Of a stretch of DNA of 64,000 nucleotides, positions 58,468 through 64,000 are shown piece by piece (position 1 is the first letter of the stretch; the number at the start of each line of letters is the position of its first letter). This stretch comes from Candidatus Woesearchaeota archaeon (GTDB taxonomy: Archaea; Nanobdellota; Nanobdellia; Woesearchaeales; JACJVW01). A model generated the notes under the pieces. It searched no databases and was not told where the DNA came from. It saw only the letters and a list, made by a program, of their open reading frames with translations. The translations under genes were made by a program, and so were the position numbers. The DNA lies in NCBI GenBank assembly GCA_020637435.1, contig JACJVW010000001.1, positions 496,001 through 560,000 of the forward strand, read 5' to 3'.

Positions 58468-59361
58468 ATGCAACTAACAATACTCGGTACCACCAGCATG
58501 GTGCCAACAAAGGACCGGAACCATTACGCCAACTTCATCAAGCATGAAACAGAAGGTCTGCTTATCGATTGCGGAGAAGGCACACAGCGTCAGCTGCGCT
58601 TGGCCGATCTCAAGCTGACAGATGTAACCCATCTTCTCATCACCCACCTGCATGGTGACCACGTCCTTGGTGTTCCAGGTCTTATGCAAAGCCTCGCATC
58701 AGGCGATTACACACACACCCTAAAAATATTCGGACCAAAAGGCACAGAAAGGTTCATCGCCAATCTCCTTAAAACCTTCATCTTCGACAAGCGCATAGAA
58801 TACGAAGTTAAGGACATCGAAAAAGACGGCACCATCTTCACCACCAAGACGCTCAAAGTCAAAGCCATCCATCTCGACCATTCCGTCACCAGCGTAGGAT
58901 ATCGTATCATCGAGAATGACAGGCGAAAGATGAACATGGGATACCTCAAAAAACACAATATTCCTGAAGGTCCACTCATGGGGGAGCTCCAGCGCGGGAA
59001 AGACATTGTTGTCGACGGAATGACCATTTTGGTAGATAAAGCGACCACCATAGTTAAAGGCAGAGTGCTCGGTATCATTCCCGACACGATGATATGCAAA
59101 GGCTGTTACGACATCGCAAAAGACGCAGACCTTCTGCTCTCAGAATCAACCTACACTTCCGAGTATGAAGACAAGGCCACCGAGCACAAACACCTCACAG
59201 CCCTTCAGGCAGCGCAGATAGCCTCCCAGGCAGGCGCAAAAAGGCTCGTCCTCACCCACTTTAGCGCGCGCTACAAGACTACGGAAGATATTGAGAAAGA
59301 TGCTAAGTTAGCTTTTGAGCATACCGTCTGTGCAGCCGACCTGATGAAATTCAAGGTTTGA
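58468..59361 (+). CDS. rnz: Ribonuclease Z
   Basis: RNase Z trims the 3' end of tRNA precursors, needed here because CCA is not encoded. The fold is a metallo-beta-lactamase: LTILGTTSMVPT, LIDCGEGTQRQ, LLITHLHGDHVLG (HxHxDH), HLDHSVTSVGYRI, SESTYTSEYEDKATEHKHLT and LVLTHFSARY. The length (297) matches the short single-domain form. An AAGGAGC ribosome binding site precedes the ATG. Its 3' end overlaps the histone gene by 11 nt. Confidence 0.95.
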   Translation: MQLTILGTTSMVPTKDRNHYANFIKHETEGLLIDCGEGTQRQLRLADLKLTDVTHLLITHLHGDHVLGVPGLMQSLASGDYTHTLKIFGPKGTERFIANLLKTFIFDKRIEYEVKDIEKDGTIFTTKTLKVKAIHLDHSVTSVGYRIIENDRRKMNMGYLKKHNIPEGPLMGELQRGKDIVVDGMTILVDKATTIVKGRVLGIIPDTMICKGCYDIAKDADLLLSESTYTSEYEDKATEHKHLTALQAAQIASQAGAKRLVLTHFSARYKTTEDIEKDAKLAFEHTVCAADLMKFKV

Positions 59362-59560
59362 CTAGGACGACATCCTGCTCCATAACAGTAGTTCTTTTCG
59401 CATGTATACAGAACACTAATGATGCTCGTGCTACTTGGGTCGCATACTCCTCAAGAACCTGCTTAAGCTCTTCCTTCGCGGATGCTGTAGCGCGAAAATC
59501 CGTTGCGCCCCTGATAAGCTTCTCAACCCCCGCGATAGGTAATCCCTTCTCCGTACCCAT
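59351..59560 (-). CDS. Archaeal histone
   Basis: ATG 59560 (MGTEKGLPIAGVEKLIR) gives a 69-residue histone-fold protein: LPIAGVEKLIRGATDFRATASAKEELKQVLEEYATQVARASLVFCIHAKRTTVMEQDVVLV. The pattern follows alpha1-loop-alpha2-loop-alpha3, with the conserved R-T-x-x-x-x-D-V end. It packs DNA as dimers or chains. An unusual Cys lies in helix 2. The longer upstream frame is discarded because a TATA box (59584-59592) sits 24-32 nt before 59560. Confidence 0.92.
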   Translation of the reverse strand: MGTEKGLPIAGVEKLIRGATDFRATASAKEELKQVLEEYATQVARASLVFCIHAKRTTVMEQDVVLVKP

Positions 59561-59583
59561 ATTGTAAAAAACACCATCCCCAT

Positions 59584-59592
59584 CTATAAAAA
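59584..59592 (-). promoter_or_regulatory. TATA box of the histone gene
   Basis: Minus-strand TTTTTTATAG. Its spacing to ATG 59560 fixes the shorter start. Confidence 0.5.
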
Positions 59593-59667
59593 AGTACCTC
59601 TCCCAAACAGGACGGACCATTTACTAAAGAAACACACCGGAATCTACAGACCTTCTGTGCAAAAAAC

Positions 59668-59677
59668 ATATATAACT
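59668..59677 (+). promoter_or_regulatory. TATA box of hjc
   Basis: CATATATAAC lies 22-31 nt before the ATG at 59699, predicting a leaderless mRNA. Confidence 0.55.
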
Positions 59678-59698
59678 CACCTGTAAAATGCAGCATAG

Positions 59699-60085
59699 AT
59701 GAACACAAAACAGAAAGGTACTGCAGCAGAGCGTGAACTCATCCATATGCTCTGGAAAGCAGGGTGGGCCGCATTTCGAGCGGCAGGTTCAGGCTCCGCC
59801 AAACACGCCTGTCCCGACATCATAGCTGGCAACGCACTGCGTCACATGGGTATCGAGTGCAAGATCTCAAAAAATACCTATCAATACTTCAAACGTCAGG
59901 AGATAGATGACCTGCGAGCATTCTGCAGCATATTTGGAGCAGAAGCGTGGGTAGGCATCAAATTTCAGGGTTTGGGCTGGTTCTTCCTCACCTTGGAAGA
60001 CATCAAAGAGGCAAAAGAGGGCTATACTGTCTCAGAAAGCACTGCCAGAAATAAGGGGCTTCTCTTTGAGGAGCTCATCGGATAG
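59699..60085 (+). CDS. hjc: Holliday junction resolvase Hjc
   Basis: Hjc cuts four-way DNA junctions in recombination and fork repair. The catalytic nuclease motifs are KGTAAERELIHMLWKAGW (Glu), RAAGSGSAKHACPDIIAGN (Asp) and MGIECKISKNTYQYFK (E-x-K). The length (128) is typical. The start ATG 59699 has a TATA box 22-31 nt upstream. Confidence 0.94.
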   Translation: MNTKQKGTAAERELIHMLWKAGWAAFRAAGSGSAKHACPDIIAGNALRHMGIECKISKNTYQYFKRQEIDDLRAFCSIFGAEAWVGIKFQGLGWFFLTLEDIKEAKEGYTVSESTARNKGLLFEELIG

Positions 60086-60189
60086 AGCAAAATCAGCAGT
60101 TAGCACATTTCTTTATAATCGTTTTTCACTTCCGAGGGAAAAATATAAATACGAATATATCTAAGGAGTCTCTTTGGGGGGTGTGAGAC

Positions 60190-60696
60190 ATGAGACTCAC
60201 CAAGAAGTTAGCAAAATCTATAATAGTACAAATAGCAGGCCAGGAAGCCGAGAGGCTTGTCGATTGCCTCTATAAAAAAGAGAACGTCTCTGAAGGTATC
60301 ATCACCAAAGAGTGTGAATACGACATCAATACTGCACGAAGCATACTGTATCAGCTTCATGAAAAACACATCGTAACTTTCATGAAGAAGAAAGACAGGC
60401 AGAAAGGATGGTATATCTATTATTGGACACTTGATCTGGCAAGAGTAAGAGATATTTCCATCGAGTTCACCGAACAGAAAGTAGACAGCCTTAAGCAGCG
60501 TCTTAACCGTGAGCAGAGCCATCTGTTCTATACTTGTTGTCAGAACCACTGTGTGCGATTCGACTTCGATAAAGCCACAGATTTCGAGTTCAGGTGCCCA
60601 GAGTGCAGTTCGATGCTTATAGAAGAAGACAATAAGCAGGCCATAATCCTCATAGAGAACGAGATCAAGAAACTCTCAAAGGAACTTACTGCTTGA
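60190..60696 (+). CDS. tfe: Transcription factor E (TFE alpha)
   Basis: TFE helps open promoter DNA with TBP, TFB and RNA polymerase. The N-terminal winged helix (LAKSIIVQIAGQEAERLVDCLYKKENVSEGIITKECEYDINTARSILYQL) is followed by a linker and a Zn ribbon (FYTCCQNHCVRFDF ... FRCPECSSMLI). The length (168) is typical. A GGGGGG-rich ribosome binding site lies before the ATG, and a TATA box at 60141-60150 gives a leader of about 15 nt. The end overlaps the opposing IF2B-like gene by 21 nt. Confidence 0.94.
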   Translation: MRLTKKLAKSIIVQIAGQEAERLVDCLYKKENVSEGIITKECEYDINTARSILYQLHEKHIVTFMKKKDRQKGWYIYYWTLDLARVRDISIEFTEQKVDSLKQRLNREQSHLFYTCCQNHCVRFDFDKATDFEFRCPECSSMLIEEDNKQAIILIENEIKKLSKELTA

Positions 60697-61335
60697 GCAC
60701 CAGGACGAGATAAGCTTCGGTTCAACAACACCCATTTCCGTGACGTATTTGGTCACGAACTTTTTTTCTATAATATCTCCATCTGTAGCATCACACAGCA
60801 TTTCGCTAAGCGCAAGCACATACACGGGCACACCAAACCCGTTCGCCACCGTCGCAAGAACACCATCACCCTTCGCACAGATGCCTTGATTCTTTGGCGT
60901 TATCCCATAGCACCCTAAAAGTACGGCCTTAATTGTAGACATAAGGCCATACACATCCGAATAAGAGACAAATCTGTGGATTCCATGCTCCTCAGTTGTC
61001 CAGACCAAATACGGTTTAGCCTCTGCGATAGCTGCTTCCACCAGTTCATGCTTCCCTACAAGCACCGTACCTTTCGGGAGCTGATGGTCTGCATATCGGG
61101 CGACTGCGCGACGGGAAGCTTCCACATGCTTCCTCACACGTTGCACAGTCTCCAATGCAACTTTCTTATAATCAAGAGCGCCATGGACATTGCGAAGTAT
61201 ATACGCCAGCATCGTCTGAACATACGGCTCTCGATACTTGTATGCTTCATGCATAAGCGCCAGTTCATAATCAGAAGAAGGTTTATGAAGAATAAGAGAA
61301 AAAGAATCTAATGCGCTAAGCGCTAAAGTGATCAT
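60676..61335 (-). CDS. Truncated eIF-2B/IF2B-family protein
   Basis: The C-terminal two-thirds resembles the IF2B family (eIF-2B subunits, ribose-1,5-bisphosphate isomerase). GTVLVGKHELVEAAIAEAKPYLVWTTEE covers the sugar-phosphate-binding half. LLGCYGITPKNQGICAKGDGVLATVANGFGVPVYVLALSEML parallels the lGaD...NK-x-GT...A-x-x-vPvyV region, with D to C/Y and NK to AK changes. At 219 residues it is about 90 short of the usual length, mostly at the N-terminus. The gene shares ATGA with its upstream neighbour. Confidence 0.7.
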   Translation of the reverse strand: MITLALSALDSFSLILHKPSSDYELALMHEAYKYREPYVQTMLAYILRNVHGALDYKKVALETVQRVRKHVEASRRAVARYADHQLPKGTVLVGKHELVEAAIAEAKPYLVWTTEEHGIHRFVSYSDVYGLMSTIKAVLLGCYGITPKNQGICAKGDGVLATVANGFGVPVYVLALSEMLCDATDGDIIEKKFVTKYVTEMGVVEPKLISSWCSSSKFL

Positions 61336-61574
61336 CGCTTTCCAGCAGGTTTCTTAGCCTTCCTTGCGGCTGGCTTCTTCAGCTTCATCAGCTGTTCTTC
61401 TTCCTTCTCGATCTTTACTTCTTCGCTTAGGATTCTAGCTGCCAGATTCTCGATATGTATCTCAATCCTAGCGACTCTTCTCTCCATAAGGACAAGGATC
61501 CTAAGACTATAAGCGATACCGAGCAAGAGACCAAGTACAATCGCAAGAACGACGTTAGTAGTTTCAACAACCAT
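61332..61574 (-). CDS. Small membrane-anchored coiled-coil protein with basic tail
   Basis: ATG 61574 has a GAGGTGA ribosome binding site. The 80-residue product has one N-terminal membrane helix (VVLAIVLGLLLGIAYSLRIL), a coiled coil (MERRVARIEIHIENLAARIL) and a Lys/Ala-rich tail (KKPAARKAKKPAGKR) of the sort that can bind nucleic acid. No family is recognised. It is co-transcribed with the IF2B-like gene. A TATA-like element lies at 61609-61622. Confidence 0.7.
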   Translation of the reverse strand: MVVETTNVVLAIVLGLLLGIAYSLRILVLMERRVARIEIHIENLAARILSEEVKIEKEEEQLMKLKKPAARKAKKPAGKR

Positions 61575-61710
61575 TAATCTCACCTCTTTAATACGTACTT
61601 CACAGGGAGTATAGTATAAAAAGGTTTCGGCTGGACAAGATAAGGTCCTCTAAAATATTTAATGATTGCCAACCTTTCGGGCGGTATACAGATTGCTGAC
61701 AAAGAGATCG

Positions 61711-61723
61711 CTTCCACTGGAAC
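61711..61723. promoter_or_regulatory. ORB-like element 1
   Basis: CTTCCACTGGAAC is a perfect dyad TTCCA-C-TGGAA, close to the archaeal origin recognition box core (consensus near CTTCCAGTGGAAAC). It is followed by an A-tract. No G-string is adjacent. Confidence 0.5.
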
Positions 61724-61769
61724 AAAAAAGAACCTGTTAACAGATCGCCCAGACCTCCTAGGTGTAAAA

Positions 61770-61790
61770 TTTCCACAGGAAATGATGGGG
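61770..61790 (+). promoter_or_regulatory. ORB-like element 2
   Basis: TTTCCACAGGAAA (61770-61782) is a dyad TTTCC/GGAAA with a 3-nt centre, followed after 4 nt by GGGG (61787-61790). A dyad plus a nearby G-string is the usual layout of an archaeal origin recognition box. Confidence 0.5.
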
Positions 61791-61853
61791 CCTACAAATG
61801 CATGAAAACAAAGATTCTGAACTACAGAGTCCACCCAGCATCAAAATGTAACA

Positions 61854-61875
61854 TTTCCATAGGAAAAGAGAGGGG
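61854..61875 (+). promoter_or_regulatory. ORB-like element 3
   Basis: TTTCCATAGGAAA (61854-61866) followed after 5 nt by GGGG (61872-61875). It has the same orientation as element 2, 84 bp away. Confidence 0.5.
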
Positions 61876-61971
61876 TACTATAGTTGGCAAATACGCATTC
61901 AAATATTCTCATTTGATGAGCACAGTCTTTATAAAACAAATATACCGGTGCACAGGACAGAGGCGCACAAT

Positions 61972-61980
61972 CTATTTATC
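61972..61980 (+). promoter_or_regulatory. TATA box of mcm
   Basis: CTATTTATC lies 24-32 nt before the ATG at 62004. Confidence 0.45.
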
Positions 61981-62003
61981 AGCCAAAATAAAGAGTAAGT
62001 ACG

Positions 62004-64000
62004 ATGGACACACAAGACCAGATAAATGCATTCAAGGAATTCCTCCTCGGTGAATATGAGCCGATGATCCTTGAAAAGGCACGTGTGGGAGACAATGTCA
62101 TCCCCATCGACTTCAAAAAATTGACTGAATTCGACATCAGCCTCTCTGAAGACCTTCTTGACAACCCTGAAGAGGTTATCAAAGCTGCTGAGATTGCGCT
62201 TGAACAATTCGATCTCCCGGGCGATATCAGAAAATTCAATGTTCGCTTCAAGAATCTTCCCGAATCGCAACGCATCCTTATAAGAGACATAAGGAGCAAG
62301 CACATAGGTAGGCTGCTCTCGATTGACGGAGTCGTAAGGCAGAAGACAGACGTAAGGCCACAGGTGACAGCATCCAGGTATGAATGCCCAAGCTGCGGCA
62401 ATGTCATTCCCGTCCTGCAGCTCGACCAGAAGTTAAAGGAACCTACCAGATGCGGCTGTGGACGAAAAGGAAAATTTAAGCTGCTTTCAAAAGAGCTTGT
62501 CGATGCGCAAAGCCTGACACTTGAGGAAGCAGCTGAAGACCTAGAAGGCGGTGAACAGCCAAAAAGGATGAAAGTCTTTCTTAAAGATGATCTCGTAAGC
62601 CCACTCTCAGAGAAAAGGACCAACCCTGGCACAAAGATAAAAGTAAATGGTTTTGTAAAAGAGATCCCTATCGTTCTCAAGACTGGCGGACAGAGCACTC
62701 GTTTCGACCTGATGATCGAGGCCAACTATGTAGAATCGACCAATGAAGAATTTGATGAGATCAAGATAACCAAAGAAGAAGAGGAACGCATCAAGGAGAT
62801 TGCGTCCGATCCCAACGTTATCGAGCTCATGGTCGGTTCTGTCGCCCCTTCGATCTACGGGCATGAAAAGATCAAAGAGGCTTTGCTTATACAGCTGCTT
62901 GGCGGTGTCAAGAAAGAACGTGAAGACGGCGGCAAAAATCGTGGTGATATGCATGTACTCCTCATAGGTGACCCGGGCGCTGGAAAAAGTCAGCTACTCA
63001 AGCGTATCGATATCATCGCTCCAAAATCGAGATTTGTCTCAGGCAAGGGCGCATCCGGAGCCGGTCTCACAGCTACCGTCGTCAAAGACGAATTCATGGG
63101 AGGTTGGGCGCTGGAAGCAGGAGCACTCGTCCTTGCGCATAGAGGCATGATCTGTATCGACGAGCTGGACAAGATGACCAAAGAGGACACCAGTGCGATG
63201 CACGAGGCCCTCGAGGGCCAGACCGTTACGATCTCAAAAGCGAACATCCAGGCTACACTTCGTTGCCAGACGACCGTGCTTGCCGCAGCTAACCCTAAAT
63301 TCGGAAGGTTTGACCCATATTCCAAGACCATAGCCGAACAGATAGAGCTTCCTACTACGCTTATCAATCGTTTCGATCTCATATTCGCGGTCAAAGACCT
63401 TCCCGACCCCGTTAAAGACGAGCGTCTGGCCCGTTTTGTTCTTGGACTCCATCAGGACGAAGAAAGCGTGACTCCGGAGATAGAGACTGATCTGCTCAGA
63501 AAGACGATCGCCTTCCTCAAGAAACAAAGACCCGTATTGACTAAAGGGGCTATCGACGAGATAGTCGAGTACTACCTCAAGATGAGAGGTTCAGGCCAGC
63601 AGGAAGGGTCAGTAAAATCTATTCCTATCTCTGCTCGTCAGCTTGAAGGTCTTGTCCGTATGGCGGAAGCGTACGCTAAGATGCGTATGAGCCCAAAAGT
63701 CTCCAAGCGGGACGCTAAAAAATCGGTGGATATCCTGGACTATTGTCTCAAGCAGATAGCCTTCGACGAAGAGACAGGAACTATCGACATCGACCGTATA
63801 GCAACAGGCGTCACCACAAGCGCAAGGAGTAAGATCGTCAACCTCAAAGGCATAATCCAGAACCTTGAAGAGAAAGTAGGCAAGAACATCCCTATAGAAG
63901 ATATCATGGAAGCGGCGGCTGAAATAGGTATGGAAGAGGAAGAGGTCGAAGATGGTCTGGAGAAACTCAAGCGCTCTGGTGATATCTTCGAACCCAAGCG
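62004..64000 (+). CDS. mcm: MCM replicative helicase (3' partial)
   Basis: The frame is open from ATG 62004 to the window end (665 codons seen). The N-terminal domain includes a zinc motif CPSCG...CGCG (about residues 130-153). The AAA+ core has Walker A GDPGAGKSQ, Walker B MICIDELDK, sensor 1 AAANPKFGRFD and the arginine-finger region LINRFDLIF. A C-terminal winged helix (VGKNIPIEDIMEAAAEIGMEEEEVEDGLEKLKRSGDIFEPKR) is nearly complete, so only a few residues are missing. MCM unwinds DNA at the fork. No intein is visible. The upstream region carries ORB-like boxes, so the gene may sit next to the origin. Confidence 0.96.
   Translation, partial: MDTQDQINAFKEFLLGEYEPMILEKARVGDNVIPIDFKKLTEFDISLSEDLLDNPEEVIKAAEIALEQFDLPGDIRKFNVRFKNLPESQRILIRDIRSKHIGRLLSIDGVVRQKTDVRPQVTASRYECPSCGNVIPVLQLDQKLKEPTRCGCGRKGKFKLLSKELVDAQSLTLEEAAEDLEGGEQPKRMKVFLKDDLVSPLSEKRTNPGTKIKVNGFVKEIPIVLKTGGQSTRFDLMIEANYVESTNEEFDEIKITKEEEERIKEIASDPNVIELMVGSVAPSIYGHEKIKEALLIQLLGGVKKEREDGGKNRGDMHVLLIGDPGAGKSQLLKRIDIIAPKSRFVSGKGASGAGLTATVVKDEFMGGWALEAGALVLAHRGMICIDELDKMTKEDTSAMHEALEGQTVTISKANIQATLRCQTTVLAAANPKFGRFDPYSKTIAEQIELPTTLINRFDLIFAVKDLPDPVKDERLARFVLGLHQDEESVTPEIETDLLRKTIAFLKKQRPVLTKGAIDEIVEYYLKMRGSGQQEGSVKSIPISARQLEGLVRMAEAYAKMRMSPKVSKRDAKKSVDILDYCLKQIAFDEETGTIDIDRIATGVTTSARSKIVNLKGIIQNLEEKVGKNIPIEDIMEAAAEIGMEEEEVEDGLEKLKRSGDIFEPK

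Larger units (their letters stand above)
61575..62003. other. 430-bp non-coding region before MCM, candidate replication origin
   Basis: No gene is supported here. The stretch contains three ORB-like dyads (61711, 61770, 61854; listed separately), two AT-rich runs that could unwind (61651-61667 and about 61887-61960) and promoters for both flanking genes (minus TATA near 61609-61622, plus TATA at 61972-61980). The combination resembles archaeal origins, which carry Orc1/Cdc6-binding boxes around AT-rich DNA. No orc1/cdc6 gene is visible in the window. Confidence 0.5.

Noticed and set aside
61802..62053. An 83-codon frame running into the MCM start
   Set aside because: It overlaps the MCM start and the ORB-like region, has no domain features and is out of frame with the clear helicase gene.

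Overview
The window is archaeal. It carries an archaeal-type replication and transcription set (RfcS, FEN-1, MCM, Hjc, a histone, TFE), archaeal or eukaryote-type translation genes (L34e, L14e, Pelota, aEF-1 beta, two-subunit PheRS of archaeal type, Trm1, Trm5, the splicing endonuclease EndA), archaellin-type pre-pilins, and TATA boxes about 22-34 nt ahead of many start codons, which implies mostly leaderless mRNAs. The dense, overlapping gene layout and the many lineage-specific secreted proteins suggest a DPANN archaeon of the Woesearchaeales/Pacearchaeales kind. That placement is inference, not something measured.

Layout. 1-16.8 kb is a surface block on the + strand: the 3' part of a giant N-glycosylation-sequon-rich protein with four DUF2341 plus FG-GAP (VCBS) blocks, a long archaellin-like protein, a membrane-anchored Ig-like protein, a 35-residue coiled-coil protein and a double-vWA protein. 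A radical SAM/SPASM gene follows on the other strand. 18-25.4 kb is housekeeping: galT, rfcS, trm1, a Zn-ribbon protein with aEF-1 beta, cutA, an intron-containing tRNA-His, an archaellin, a short tRNA-guanine transglycosylase and a DHH phosphoesterase, with two long-armed stem-loops in the intergenic DNA. 25.4-31.2 kb is a minus-strand operon of membrane and secreted proteins. 31.2-41 kb holds pelA, two secreted proteins (one with a phage-like NNPGNLR domain), a compact Rnf-like operon in the order C-D-G-E-A, and a coiled-coil membrane protein with an AbrB-like regulator. 41-46 kb holds L34e, L14e, pheT, 130-bp tandem repeats, a YIP1-like gene and pheS. 46-57.6 kb mixes a TrmB regulator, TraB-like and MBL-fold proteins, an M50-like protein without its HExxH motif, a cysteine desulfurase, Trm5, FEN-1, a winged-helix protein and two glycosyltransferases. 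57.6-64 kb holds endA, a structured-RNA candidate, RNase Z, histone, Hjc, TFE, an IF2B-like gene, and MCM, which runs off the window end.

Two systems stand out. The first is a stripped Rnf-like complex at 36.65-39.45 kb. The ferredoxin-like part of RnfC is kept, but the RnfC NADH/FMN domain, the RnfB gene, the RnfA/RnfE intramembrane Fe-S cysteines and the RnfG flavin site are absent. The second is the 430-bp non-coding stretch before MCM, which holds three elements resembling archaeal origin recognition boxes and could be a replication origin.

Genes are packed tightly. Ten of twelve convergent gene pairs overlap at their 3' ends, and many tandem pairs share an ATGA stop/start.
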